DNA of 64,000 nucleotides from Mortierella alpina. Lineage: Eukaryota; Mortierellomycota; Mortierellomycetes; Mortierellales; Mortierellaceae. The notes under the pieces were generated by a model. It searched no databases, was not told the origin of the DNA, and saw only the letters and a list, made by a program, of their open reading frames with translations. This document shows positions 22,791-38,643 of the stretch, piece after piece. The position numbers and the translations under genes were made by a program. Within the stretch, counting starts at the first letter, position 1. Each line of letters opens with the position of its first letter. The DNA is taken from assembly GCA_029449245.1 (NCBI GenBank), contig JANATF010000001.1:2976001-3040000 (forward strand), in the 5' to 3' direction.

Positions 22791-25006
22791 ATGATGCTCT
22801 ATAAACTGGTCGTCCTCGGGGTAAGTTTCCATCCCCCTCCTTCCCACATCGAACCGAGGACTGTTGTCGAAGTCACATCAAACGCACGAGCACCATTGCC
22901 TCATGTTAACCTACTTTACATTTCTATTCTTCCTTACGCGTCGTAGGATGGAGGAGTCGGCAAGGTAAGATGAGTGTCCAGCAAGACGGCGCAGGCCAAT
23001 CATAAAAATAGGAGTTCCCGCCATCCTTTTGACCCTTGACCAGGGCTTCAAAAAGGGAAACCGAGTAACCGAGTCGGCGCGCCTGGCAGCCTATTCTAAA
23101 ACCAAGCTCACTGCGGTTAGCGAGCGAGATGCTAACGCTTTCGCCCTTTGCCTCGTACTCCCCCCCCCCCCCCCCCCCCCGCTCTATCTCTATTTGCTCA
23201 ACTCCTCACTGAATCCGCTGCTCTGGACGGGGAAATACTATCCAACGACTAATTCGGTCCCGACGCGCTATTCCGTTTCGCCCTGTCGCCTGATTAATCG
23301 CTGGCTATACGATTGACAACAACTTGGGCAACACACACCGTTCTCAGACTGCATTGACCATCCAGGCAAGTGAAAAAAGACCACAAAAGAAATGTGCCTG
23401 GTTTATTCAATATGTCATCGAGATTCCAAAATGCTTGTTCTTCGCTCGCCGACAAGGGCGGGAGGCACACCTGTCCGCGACATGAAGTTGTTTCTGTTGC
23501 CCTGGAGTCCTCGTCTTCATACAACCCCCGCTTGCAAAGTCCCCAGTTTTTATTTTTTACTTTCACTGTGCATTTTTGGTACATGTCTTGTCGTACCTCT
23601 GAGCCAATGGTGGGTGATTTTCAGCCGCCCAGCTTCAGGTCGGTTGATTTGAGCCGTTGGTGCGGTTTTTGCATGATGTCCCACAGCAGACGCGTCGCTC
23701 GAACCCTTTGAAGGCTGAACGCCTTGTTGATTTTCTCTTTTTTTTTTTGTCGGTTGGAAGGAAAGGAGAGGGAGGCACAACAGAATGCGGCAGCCATGGG
23801 TGGTGCTGTAATTGCCTCGCCCCCTAATTTTGAAAAACAATGCTCGAGCTAACCTCTGGCTATTTCATTTCCTCCCTTTCATATAATAGTTGTGCCTAAA
23901 TCACTTTGTTGGTATGTGCATGCGATACGTTGGATCGTCTGTCCGCTCAGTCGGCAGTAGACTCGTTTGTTACTTTGTTGTGCCCTGCTCATGTTTATTT
24001 TCCTCCTCTGGGTCTGAGCAAAAGAGGGGCAGTGAGAGCTCTACTATCTGTACCAGGCGAATGGGTCATATTGGTTCTCAGACCAGACGCACGGGAGAGG
24101 GAAGAGCACATGCCCCCCCGAAGCCATGTCGTCTGTCTGTCTACCAGTCTAAGAGACCAAGACTCCAAGACCATACGTTAATCCTTTGTTGTTGCTGAGG
24201 TCCGATGGTTGACACATTTTTTGCTTACACATCACATCTCCTTTAATTATCATCGATCCTACTTCTTTTTTTCTTATCGCATGTGGACATTATAACAGAG
24301 GTAAGCGCATGGTACAAACCAAAATGGTCGCAGGGCCTTTTTTTTTTTTTTTTTTTTTTTTTGGCGATGCAACCCACATGGAAAAAAGTGGGATTCTGAC
24401 ACATACAGCTGTCTTCCACTTTGTTTGCAATAGACATACGATCCAACGATCGAAGACTCGTACAGAAAGCAGGTGGTCATCGATGAACAGTCCTGCGTGC
24501 TTGAAGTCCTCGATACTGCTGGTCAGGAAGAGTACACCGCATTGAGAGACCAATGGATTCGGTAAGGAGAAAGTGTCCGTTCTGCAGATGTTCATCAACT
24601 TTAGTGTCCTCAGCACTAAAACATAGGTGGACAACCTCTGCCATACTTTTTTGCTGTCCTTGATAGTGATGGAGAAGGATTTCTTTTGGTGTACTCGATC
24701 GCAGCACGTTCCACATTCGAGAGGATAAGGCGCTTCAGGGATCAGATTGCCCGCGTCAAGGATTCAGACAACGTACCGTTGATGCTCGTCGGTAACAAGT
24801 GCGACAAATTGACTGAGCGCGAGGTGTCCAGAGACGAGGGTGCCATGATGGCCAAGTCCCTCCGCTGCGAGTTCACAGAGACATCAGCAAAGACCTGCGT
24901 CAATGTCGAGCGTTCCTTCTACAACGTCGTCCGGATGATTCGACATGCTCGCGATGGAGGTGCGCCTCGTCCCAGAACGAAGAAGTCAAAATGCTCGATT
25001 CTGTAA
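22791..25006 (+). CDS. Ras-family small GTPase
   Basis: Membrane GTPase switch upstream of cAMP/MAPK signalling. Exons: 22791-22820, 22947-22964 (18 nt), 23348-23365 (18 nt), 23890-23911 (22 nt), 24434-24561, 24667-25006. Together they encode the P-loop GDGGVGKT (split by three introns), the effector region [11 protein letters not shown], switch [25 protein letters not shown] and the CaaX box CSIL at the C-terminus. The third intron starts with GC (23366), a GC-AG intron. The fourth intron is a problem: exons 4 and 5 need two more bases to stay in frame (sum 556 nt; 558 expected). The protein identity is not in doubt. Gly at positions 12 and 13 is normal. The final Leu of CSIL allows geranylgeranylation. 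Confidence 0.9.
23160..23180 (+). repeat. C21 homopolymer in Ras intron 2
   Basis: A run of about 21 C lies inside the intron between the two 18-nt exons. Long C or G runs are rarer than A/T runs. Length may be inexact because such runs are hard to sequence. Confidence 0.85.
24338..24362 (+). repeat. T25 homopolymer in Ras intron 4
   Basis: A run of about 25 T lies about 70 bases before the acceptor of the intron whose junction is out of frame. It is intronic. Confidence 0.85.
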
Positions 25007-25502
25007 TACAACACTTCTTTTTTTTTTTATTTCTCGCTTGGTCGACGGCGAGTGAAAAGCAAGCACGAACGCAAGCAGAGCAAGCAGAACAGAAAGGAGA
25101 AGATAAAGGGAGAAAGAGAAGAGTAGAAAACAGCACACCGCTGGTCCGTCATCCTTACCTACCCTACAAACATACGCGCACAACCCTCACCACACCGTCC
25201 TCACACATCATTTTCCCCCCAGAACCTGCGCCTTCTCAACCATCCTTCTTTCCTTCCCTCTTGCACACCACTCCTTTGTGCTTCAGTCTTGCCTACCCGG
25301 CATCTCTCTCTTTCCACTTTGTTTGTATTACTGCCCCAAGTATCAAGAAGACAGCACAGTTTTATTGTTCCCATAACCCAAAGAACCGCCTCGTATCGTA
25401 GATTCTGGAAGATAGCCTTTTTTTTTTATTATTTTTATGACAATCGCATTTGAACGCGTTACATGGATATCAGTGATCGTGAGATGGCAGTTTATAGATT
25501 AT
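25007..25502. other. Convergent 3' region, Ras / enolase
   Basis: About 500 bases hold the 3' ends of two convergent genes. T-rich tracts lie at 25017-25029 and 25418-25437, and probably belong to 3' processing signals. No gene is seen. Confidence 0.45.
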
Positions 25503-28591
<3,089 letters not shown>

Positions 28592-31500
28592 ATGGCAACC
28601 CAGACCAGCTTTGAGGATCTGCCCACACCCCACCAAGACGCGCAGGTGTGTTTGGATCGTGGTCATAACCAGGATCGCAGTTTAGATCAATCAGCCCAGC
28701 AGGCTCTGGCCAACGGTCAACCTTCCACCCCTTCAGGTGTCGTGGCCTCAGGTGGTAAAGCAGCCTCGAGAACGATCGACAGGGTGGGCATGGTGCATGG
28801 AGCCCAGTATAGTGGGCCAGAGAACGGTGGCAGCAGTGCTGGTGGTGAAGGTGTATACGATGCTGCCCATGGCGAGGGTAGCAGTGGTAGCAACAGCAGC
28901 AGCAGAAGCAGCATCGAGCTTGGTGGTGGCAGTGGTCGCACAGGTGCGTGGCCAAGCGGGACTGTCTCTGAGAATGAGCCAAGGAATGAGCGCCATGATG
29001 CGAGCATGAGCCATAAGAATAGAACAGCCTCGCGCGACCTTTCGTTGGTTCCTGTGCCCCCTCTTGCTGCCTCTGCTCCATCCTCTCCACCCACCCCTGC
29101 CTTCACCCTTGCTCGTCCGCACTCCTCCACCTGTGCTGCGTCTCTTCCTTCCCGTCCTTCTCTTCCTTCTCCCTCCTTTCGTCCGCCTCTTCCTTCTCTT
29201 CCTCCCGCGCCTGCTGCTCCACTTCTTCCTCTTGCTCCTCTTGCTCCTCTTGCTCCTCCGCTCCCTCCTACAGCCGCAGCCTCAGCCTCTGCCTCAGCCT
29301 CAGTCGAGCGTGCTCCTTCTTCGGCACAGTCAATCGCCGGGCACCGTCCGTCCTCGGCACAGCATCCAATGGACACCGCACAGCCCGACCTCATGACCAT
29401 GGAGGCATTCCAGATGCACAATGGAGCCGCCGTCGATTATGATACCCAAGACATCACTGGCCATTCCTACCTGCCAGGGCCTGGCACCTTCCCAGACACC
29501 TTCGGGTCCAATGGTGCTTACAACCACGACGTCGGACTCCTTGACAAGGACTCGACCCACTCCAGCGATAGCGAGGATGCGCTTGGGGCCAGCATCAGCT
29601 TTGTGTATGCAAATGAGAGGCGCTTCAGCGACTTTCATGCCTTGTTCCGTAGCGTGCCTGACGAGGAAAAGCTCATCGAAGGTAAGGTATTTTGAGTTGT
29701 CCAAGTCCCCCATCCATCGCCCATCTGTTCATACAGGAGCAATGTCCCATATTAATGGTTGAGAGCCTAACGTGGCGTGAGCATGCTGCAGCATGCTTTG
29801 CTCTTCGTGGTGTTTTCCGTGGGTAACAATAACAGTCGACCCTTGGATGATGCGTCTGTTTGTGTTTGTATCGCGGTTTTGCGATCATGGAAATGTTCTC
29901 AAGACGCATATCAGTTCTGAAATTACTAAAGTAACAACCAAGAGTGCTGGTGCCAACAGTAGCGCCCACGCCGCCCACACGACTCTTTGAGTTCTTGAAC
30001 AGCCTCCTCCCCGTCCTTTTGGCACCCCTCTCAATGTTATTTATACTATACGACCTGTACCTGTCCTTGAAAATGCATCAGCCGAGATCATGGCTCTCCT
30101 GTCTCCTCTATTTGGCGCATCTTGCCATCTTTATCGCAGTGGGTTGATCTGCCTTGCCTTACTGCTTTGCTGACCTGCCAATTTTTTTTATTCCAAAATA
30201 GATTACGGTTGTGCTTTGCAAAAGGAAATTCTGGTGCAAGGCCGACTCTACATCAGCGAGAACCACGTCTGCTTCAACGCAAACATCTTTGGATGGGTGA
30301 CCAACGTAAGGAGCCTCTTTGATCATCAGCTCAATGCCCGCCATGTCACCCTCTAGCAATCAATGCATACAGCCGAGACAGCGTAGCGTGCGCATTTTCC
30401 CAACTAACTGTTGGGACTATCATCTACCTTTACTGTAGTTGGTCATTGCGTTCTCTGATATCACGGCGATCGAGAAGCGTCTTACAGCGTTCGTGATCCC
30501 CAATGCAATCAGTATTGTCACAGCAACCAACACCAAGGGTCATTTCTTCGCATCTTTCTTATCCCGGGACGCAGCTCACGACCTCTTGATGGCAGCCTGG
30601 AGAAAGTCGTTCCCGTGTGCGGCCAACGCTTCCGCAATCAACAACAATGTCTACTGTCGCTCAAACAGATCCAATGCCACGCTGAATGAGGACGACGACG
30701 ATGCAGACTCTTTCACCTCTGCTCGTGCAGCCTCCGATTCTCGCAGAAATAGGCATAGGAGATCGTCGTCATCATCACAAAACTGGACGGCAGATGAGGC
30801 AGATTGGGACGAGATTGAGGATATGGACGGCAAATCAACGACTGGATCCCGTACACGTAGCTCCAAGAGAGCAGCGGTCAAGAAAGTACTCAAGGGTAAG
30901 AGGCAGTGGAGACCACAGATGTCTTACGCTGGGTCCCATGCATAAAAACTAGCAAATGATGCCAAAAGGCTAACGTTGGTTGCGTCTGCTCTTGTCAGAG
31001 GTCATTGCGCCCATCATACCCGAGGTCGAAGATCGACACGGTACTGTCTATATAGACATGCGTGTGTGGGCAGGCCTACGTTCAATATGATATGTGAGAT
31101 CTAACCTTTAATCTCTCTACATTGTGTGACAAACCCTTATGACAGTAGTACCGAATAATACTGCCGAGGGCAATCGTACTGGGCGGGGTCGTTCGGTCTC
31201 GGAGCTTCCTCACAAGCCAGCATCATTTGGCCACTCCAGACGGGATTCTGTCGGAAGCAACCTTTCAGACGATGCAGATGATGCGTCCGGGCCTCCAGGA
31301 AAGGTACGCAATGGATCGAAATCATTACCCAACAGTCATTCGGGACAAGGAAACGGCCACAAAGCGACGAATGGGGACGTGAATGGGTCTCTAGACCGAT
31401 CGCCAACAGCATGCAAATGCTCCAGTGACGGTCGACATTATGCCAATATCTTCATGACACAGATTTACCCAGGATCGGTCAAGAGCATGTGGGAGCTCCT

Positions 31501-32764
31501 GTTTGATTCGGACTTTAGCAAGGGCTTTTTGACCAACGAAGCCATGAAAGGCGCGGATGTTCAGGAGGAGCCTTGGCAGAAGGCGGCCGATGGTACTTCG
31601 ACCAAGGTCACAAAGTACATCAAATGGCTTGGCATGCCGATCGGACCCAAGACAACCAAGGCAATTCTGACGGATGTGTGCGAAAACAAGGACTTTGATG
31701 ACTATGTCACGACAGTCACGACAACCTCAACCCCAGACGTGCCCTCTGGAGGGAGCTTCACAACAAAGTGCCGCACCTGCATCACCTGGGCTGGTGCTGG
31801 TCGAGTTCAAGTTGTCGTAACAGGAGCAGTCGAGTTCACGAAGAGCAGTTGGATCAAAGGTCAAATCGAAAAGGGGGCTGCTGAAGGCATGGCCACGCAC
31901 TACAAGGAACTCAATGCCAGTATCCGCAAGCACATTGCAGCACGCCCTGATCAGTTTGGATTGTCTACTACTGGAGAAGCAGGAGCTGATACCTCCCCCA
32001 CCCTCTCAACGAATGGAACGGCCCAGAAGGAGACATCGTCAATAAGGAGACGTTCTCATACTCTCCGCAAGGCTAATGGTGACAGAGGATCAAGCCAGTC
32101 ATCCTCCACCGAGAACTCTGGAGCCGAAAACGGACAACAACTCAAGTCGGCCTCCATCAGTACTTCAGACGGCTCTTCCAAGACCGGTGTCTGGTCCAAC
32201 TTAATGGACTCCTTATTGCGAAAAGAAGGCGACAACGCATCCCATCTCGCCCTGGTGGCCGTCCTGTTGCTGGTCATGTTCGCCAACATTTACATATGGT
32301 TTAAAATCTCGAGCGTTACCTCTCAGATCGAAAAGATTCAAGGTAGTGTTCTTGGACAACGAGCAGGAGCAAGGGCGATGTATGGGAGCAAAAGAAATGG
32401 CTATCATAACCGGTACATGGATTACTCAAACAGCGGCGACGATGGCTATGCGCGCGAGAAAGAGGAAGCCATGTGGGCGTGGCTCACAGAGCGGGAAGAG
32501 GGATATCGCCACTACCAGCAAGCCAACAGTGCGGAGAGATGGAATGGGGAAGGCAAGATGGATACCACTTATGACAATAGCAATGACAGCAATGAGAGCA
32601 AGGACGGCAGTGCTCGAACCCCCGGATTTGAGGACCCTTCGTACACAGAGACGAAGCTGCAGGCCAGAATTAATGAGTTACAGCAACAGTTGGAAAATCT
32701 GGAACGAGCCTTGAACAATAGTCCGCAGGGGATGCAGCAACCGCAAAGCAACAGCCAACTCTGA
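28592..32764 (+). CDS. GRAM and VASt domain membrane protein (LAM/Ysp2, GRAMD1-like)
   Basis: Five exons (28592-29681, 30202-30305, 30439-30895, 30999-31040, 31146-32764) give 1103 residues. The first 330 residues are low complexity (Ser, Pro, Ala). A GRAM domain spans about 337-455 (VYANERRFSDFHALF, LVQGRLYISENHVCFNANIFGW). A VASt domain follows at about 662-820 (HYANIFMTQIYPGSVKSMWELLFDSDF is its start region). One membrane helix sits near 926-950 (LALVAVLLLVMFANIYIWF) and a coiled coil at the end. This is the layout of ER-anchored LAM proteins, which move sterols at membrane contact sites. The sterol role is family knowledge; the sequence shows the domains. Confidence 0.9.
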
Positions 32765-32843
32765 CTTATGATATAAAAGATCAATCCTTTATTTTGCTGT
32801 AAAGTACAAAGATGTTGATACAAATGCGGATGCCTAACGGAGC

Positions 32844-34274
32844 TTACTTGCGCTTGTTCATAATCGCCGAGCAAGTGTCACAGTACCACTTGCCGCTCGG
32901 AGGCGATGTAAGACCCACGCAGCCATAATGGAACCATTCTTTGTCGCACTAGTGTATTCATCGTGAAAAGGAGGATCAGAACGCAGTCAGAGCGTGCACC
33001 GTCGATCGCATATTCAATTATTCCAGCCAATTCATACGAGTTTCCTTACCGAGTCATTATCACACCCAACCATGTCGCCAAACGAGACCTGTTGACAGAT
33101 GCAATACAGAGGTTCGTTGGGGTCGATATCCATCGCAATGACGCCACTGCCTCGCTTCCTTCCCGAAGGGCTACTTCTTGTCGTAGAAATGGGACCTTTC
33201 TGACTCTTGCGGTCTAAAAGCAAAAGACAAAGAAAGGACATGTTAGGGCTTTTCAAACACGGCAGAGTGGTAATTCTGAACCACGATAGATTGGTCGTGA
33301 GTATGAAGGCATAATGTACCTCTGCTTGCTGAGGCAACATCCAGATGCGCCGCTTTTAATGAGAGACACATAAGACGTTAAACATATGTAGAAAGTGGGC
33401 AAACTTCCTGCAGGGAAACTGGCAAGCAGCTGGCAAGAAAACCAAAATAGAAAATACCTTTCTTGAGCTCTCCTGGATCCTGCAGGTCGATTCCTAGCCG
33501 TGCTGTCTCCTCATCGAGCCGCACAATCTGCCGATTGATCTAAGTTATATATATTTCATTAATGGACGTACAAGCATTTGAGAGTGAGGGATGAAACTGA
33601 GTCTATGCCCACGCCAGTGTCACTGCAATGTCACAACGTACCAGATCATATAGTTTCAAAGTATAGTCGATCTTCTGGTCCACCTTCCGGATAGCTGCCA
33701 TGTATTCTTTCTAATAAGCATTGCCAATGTATCGATTAATATCATGTTGCAGCAGTGACCATCAGAGTCAAGTGTCCTGGTTTAGAGGTTAGCAATATAT
33801 GTACCTCGATGTTGAGACGTGCTGCTATGAGAGTCTGGTCTTGGTCGGCTGGAACGCTTGACCGCTTGGCGGTTTTGATGTATTTCTTCCAATGTGCACG
33901 ATATGACTCTCGGAGATCTATGAGCAGGGAAAGGGGGGGGGGGGGGGGGGTATACGTCGTGTCAACGTTTGCGAGGGGCACTGACGCTGCTGGATATTTG
34001 CGACGCTGTAAAAGAGCAGCAATATTTCCGTTACCAAAGTATTGTTCATCGGCCTTGCGTAACTCCTGAAGACCCTGCTGCACCTCTGAAGGCAAGTTCT
34101 CAAGGCCTATCGGGATGGGTTAGTTAGTGGCTTGTAACACAAGGCTTTTTACCTCAACCATTGAGTGTAATAAAAAAAGAGCTGCGCTTTCCCAGTAGTG
34201 CGAGAGATTGACATACTTTCAATGTACTCTTCAAGGAACTCGCCTGCGGTCAAGGGAGGATTGCTCGACATCAT
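32844..34274 (-). CDS. ING-family chromatin reader with C-terminal PHD finger
   Basis: Begins [21 protein letters not shown], then the ING helices ([52 protein letters not shown]). A basic linker follows, and the PHD finger ends the protein: [41 protein letters not shown] proteins sit in histone acetyltransferase or deacetylase complexes and read trimethylated H3K4. Eight exons, all canonical, with one intron splitting the PHD finger. Whether it is the NuA4 (Yng2-like) or another ING paralogue cannot be settled here. Convergent with the GRAM gene (79 bases). Confidence 0.92.
33933..33950 (+). repeat. G18 homopolymer in an ING-gene intron
   Basis: A run of about 18 G (C on the coding strand) lies in the intron upstream of the exon coding [10 protein letters not shown]. 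On the gene strand it is a C run close to the acceptor CATAG, so it may act as a polypyrimidine tract. Confidence 0.85.
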
Positions 34275-34992
34275 GCTTTAGAGACGTAGAGTTGTAAGGA
34301 AGTAGATTTGTAGGGATGTAGAGTTGTAAGAGGTAGAGTTGTAGGGATGTAGTGAAATGGGCCAACTGACATGAGAGAAAAGTGTGCAATTATATATCGG
34401 TCATTTACAAAAGGCACGACGTCATGGAAGTTGGAGGCAAGGTTCTTTAAGCTCTCGCCGGACGTTGAGGAGAGGAACAGAGAATACGAGAGCATAGTCT
34501 GGGGCAGCAAGTGCTTTTCCGGTGCGAGGGGTAAAAGATGCATAAGCCTTTCTCGCATCCTGGCAGGAGGAGGGTATGGATGCCCTTACCTGGTTCCTGG
34601 AGATGACCTGCGCGCAGCATACAATAGATACCCAGGTCTTTCTTTTTGCTGTCCCAGGAACAGCGAAACAAGAAATCCAATTTAATTTGTGACCGAACAA
34701 GTCAGAGCGGGTTCTCATCTCGTCCTTTTTGTCCCTCTCCCCTTTTGCCTCATCATCTTCACCCTTCCACTTCATCGTGGTCCTTGCTCGAGTCTTCATC
34801 TGCCCCTTTCGTGCTCATCTCGTTCCTGCTACGGTCGTCGCTGCTTCTCCTTCACTCCTCTGCACTACACTTTTCTCTTTCTCTTGTCACACAGAGTTGC
34901 TGTAGTAGCATATCGCCTGTCCCCACTTCCCTCCACCTCCCCTTGTTCAGCCCTCCTCGCTTCGGTGGAGAGAGCATCACCTACTGTTAAAT
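34275..34992. promoter_or_regulatory. Divergent region, ING / PAK genes
   Basis: The 718-base gap starts with a degenerate GTAGAGTTGTAGGGAT repeat (34286-34352) directly before the ING start. It ends with a CT-rich tract (about 34725-34970) before the PAK start. No gene or RNA is seen. Confidence 0.5.
34286..34352. repeat. Degenerate tandem repeat in the ING 5' leader
   Basis: About four to five imperfect copies of GTAGAGTTGTAGGGAT occur head to tail, 12 bases upstream of the ING ATG. Copies differ by small indels. Confidence 0.8.
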
Positions 34993-35309
34993 ATGGCTAT
35001 GTTTGGCGACGAAAATTCGAACCCTCTTGCAAAGTACAGGGAGCTGACCCCCATCCAGCCTGCTCGGGACCAGGCACCTACCAATGTCTCGGGTGTGTTG
35101 AAGCACGGGTACATCTCTGTCAAAGAAGAGGGTCTCAAGGCCTTCATCTGGTCAAAGAGATTCATGACTCTGCGCGAGCTCACCCTGAGTTTCCATCGTA
35201 ACGAGGTTAGTCAATTGTCACTTTTACGCCGTTACCGAGCCTATGCAATATGTTTGGGAGTAGGATGGGCCATTTCTTGTTCACCGCACAAAAAACACTA
35301 CTGCCAGCC

Positions 35310-35341
<32 letters not shown>

Positions 35342-38300
35342 TAGGCTCTGTGCCTGTTTCTTTGAGTGAAAAACCGCCCTGACCCCGAGTGACGCTCGGT
35401 TTGGACAGAAATGGTGCTGCGATGGCACCTGGAGTGCGAACAGTGTTCTCTTCCAACCCACTGCCTGATACAGGGAGCTTGTCCTGGATGTCCGACGATT
35501 AGTGGGTGGGGGACGACGCAGCGCGGGAAACTTTTTCTAGGTTGTGTTTCCATTGCTCAAGGAAACAATTGGACCAACCAGAGGAGACAGGCTCATTGTC
35601 ATCATCCATATTGTCGGCCATCAGCTGGCCCGCACTATTTACGCCGCTTATTGTTCTGTAGCCAGCAGCGACTCGTTCCTCGTGCAGCGTTACAAATTCC
35701 CACCCGCTGGGCGCCGTTGAGCCTCGTGGTCTAACTATCGCCTTTGTTATATGACCATTGTTCGCTCTCTCGCTAGTCCACTCCTCAGGCCGTGGTCCTG
35801 ATCTTCCTCAAGGACATCACAGCGGTCACTCGTACAGACCTCAAGGCATACTGCTTCGAGTTGGTGACCAAGGATCGAAGCTACTTTCTTTCCTGCAAGA
35901 ACGACGAGGAGCTTTATTCGTGGATGCATGAGATCTACTCTCGCTCGCCCTTGATGGGCGTCTCCAACCCTACCAACTTCCAGCACAAGGTTCATATGGG
36001 CTTTGACCCCAACACTGGCAATTTCACTGTAAGTGCTATTTAAAGACCCTACTGGATTTAGATGAGCCTCCAAGCACATTGCCGATCGATGCCTAAGGAC
36101 TTGCGCAGATGGCACCCCTCTAACATTTGCTCGACTCTCTGCTCCCAACCCTCTATTAGGGCATGCCTGAGACATGGGCCAAGTTGCTCACGGGATCTGC
36201 CATCACAAAGGAGGACTACGCCAACAATCCCCAGGCGGTGTTGGAGGTCCTGGAGTTCTACACGGATCAGACGAAGCGCAATGAGGCAGAGTACGGCACA
36301 GCAGCTCTTGTCCCCAATAATCTCCCACTCGTCCCCAGCGACTCGGAGGGCGATAGATGGGCCAACCTCATGCCCAGACAGCAGCCCTCGCCTCCTTCGA
36401 GCGGCCGTCCCGAAAGGCCACAGCGTCCCGACCGTCCAGATCGGCCTGAAGACCAGCTTAGACCTTCCATTCCCGAGCGTTCTCAGAGTGTCGATAATCT
36501 CCAGGTGACACAGAGAATGTCCAGTTTGGGTCTTTATGACGACAGAGTAAGGCCCAATGCCATCATCTCTTTAAAATGCGCTACAGTCTGAATGCTGTTA
36601 GAAGACACCGCTAACGTTCTTTTTCATAATATACAGGGTAACCAGCAGCCTGGAAGCAGACCTCAGGTGGCACCCAGACCGCCTAACGCTCTTCGCCCGG
36701 ACTATGCCCCTCCCTCTCCTACAGTAAGTTCAAACGGACCATGTTCTTGGTTAGAATGTCGACACTTTCCATTGAAACTAACATCACTATATCTCACTGC
36801 ACTGCTAGTCTCCTCGTGCACCTCATAATCAGTTCTCCAGCTCGCCCAACAAGTACAACAACCATCCTCCCGTGCCACCAAATCATCAGCAGTCTTCGCC
36901 AACTTCGTCACCATCAGGTGCTCGACCTCCTGGTCCTTATGCTCCTCCCCCACGAAGTAACACGTCACCCATTGCTGTTAAGTATCCTGGAAACGGTGCC
37001 GAAACAGGCTCCAAGCCTCCAGTGGCTGTCAGGCCTGCTGTTGCGGATGCCGCTGCCGCGCTGAATGGCAGCAGTGCACCCAAGGTTGTTGTTGAGCGTC
37101 GTATCTCGACCATGACAGAGGCAGAGGTCATGGAGAAGTTGAGAAGTGTCGTTTCCTCAGGCGATCCTAGCACATTGTACAGCAAGATCAAGAAAGTTGG
37201 TCAGGGGTACGTATCTGCACTGCAGGTGTCATGAACACAAAGCGTACAGGCAAGGCTCAGCGAGGACTAACGTCATTCAATGATTGTGTTCCATATTTCT
37301 TACAGTGCCTCTGGATCGGTTTATGTTGCCAAGCATCTCACAACCAACACTAAGGTTGCTATTAAGCAAATGGATCTTTCGATGCAGCCCAGGAAGGAGC
37401 TGGTTGTCAACGAGATTTTGGTCATGAAGGAGTCTACCAACCCCAACATTGTCAACTACCTCGACTCGTTCTTGGTCAAGGGTCAAGAGCTGTGGGTCGT
37501 CATGGAGTACATGGAAGGTGGAGCTTTGACAGATGTCATTGATAACAATAAGTTGTCAGAGAGCCAGATTGCATGCATTTGCTTGGAGGTAATGCGCATC
37601 TCCTTGCACTTGCCGGCGTGATATCAATTTGGGATTTACAGTTACTAGTGTTCTGATCCGTCGTTACGTTTTCACCTTGCCTCTTTAGACTTGCAAGGGT
37701 CTTCAGCACTTGCACAGCCAAAACATCATTCACAGAGACATCAAATCCGACAACGTTCTGTTGGACTCTTATGGGCACGTCAAGATCAGTAAGTTGCCGG
37801 TTGTGCCTTTGAATGACTCCTTGCTTTGCAGTGTGAATGTTGTGCCTTTGACTCACGCTTTACTCTATTGCTACTTCTGGCGCACTTTTTCATTTACAGC
37901 TGATTTCGGCTTCTGTGCAAAGCTGACTGATCAGAAGAACAAGCGTGCGACAATGGTGGGAACGCCTTACTGGATGGCCCCTGAGGTTGTGAAGCAGAAG
38001 GAATATGGTGCCAAGGTTGATATCTGGTCTTTGGGTATCATGGCCATTGAGATGATTGAGCAGGAGCCTCCTTACCTGGACGAAGAGCCTCTGAAGGCCC
38101 TGTACCTGATCGCGACCAATGGTACACCCACGCTCAAAAAGCCAGAGACTCTCAGTGCAGAACTCAAGAACTTCCTGGCTGTCTGCCTTTGTGTCGATGT
38201 GAAGAGCCGTGCCACCTCCTTGGAGTTGCTTGAGGTAAGCTCGACTCACCTATGCTTACTTCGTTGATATGCCTGTTAATGAGTCTACACATCGACGGTA

Positions 38301-38409
38301 CAGTTGGTTAACAAAGCATGCTGTCTCTCTTTCCTAGCACGACTTCCTGAGAAAGTCTGGACCATTGGCGTCTCTTCGACCTCTGTTTGACTTCAAGCGG
38401 GGCGGATAA
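34993..38409 (+). CDS. CLA4: PAK-family kinase with PH and CRIB domains (Cla4-like)
   Basis: Nine exons (34993-35205, 35777-36028, 36160-36546, 36637-36723, 36809-37206, 37306-37588, 37689-37788, 37900-38234, 38338-38409) give 708 residues. A PH domain covers about 35-130 ([13 protein letters not shown] to [13 protein letters not shown]). The CRIB motif follows directly ([19 protein letters not shown], then a GMPETW that completes it). A Pro-rich linker leads to the kinase (about 436-700) with [30 protein letters not shown] and [14 protein letters not shown] plus CRIB plus kinase defines Cla4-type PAKs, effectors of Cdc42 in polarity, septins and cytokinesis. The first intron (571 nt) holds an A28 run. 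Confidence 0.95.
35311..35338 (+). repeat. A28 homopolymer in PAK intron 1
   Basis: A run of 28 A lies in the first PAK intron. It is not next to any other retrotransposon mark such as a target duplication, so I treat it as a simple tract. Confidence 0.88.
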
Positions 38410-38643
38410 AGAAAAGCCGACAGCTATGGCCTTGCCTTCAAGGGCCACAAGGAGCGCTTTGTACTTCAGTAGAAAAAAAAACACTATCATAAATATTCAA
38501 AAGTAATAAGTTACGAGAGGCTCGTTCGTGCTTTTTTTTGACTACATTGGAAACAAAGATAAAGGTCACACTCCTCCTTACGACGAAGTCTTTTTTTTCA
38601 AATCTCCGGCGCGTACGCAATTTCCATTCATACACATTGCACC

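Noticed and set aside
28717-29421. Minus-strand 234-codon open frame opposite the GRAM gene
   Set aside because: It is the shadow of the low-complexity Ser/Pro/Ala-rich N-terminus of the GRAM protein.
35311-35338. A28 tract as the tail of a retrotransposed element
   Set aside because: No target-site duplication, no coding remnant and an intronic place. Simple slippage is enough.
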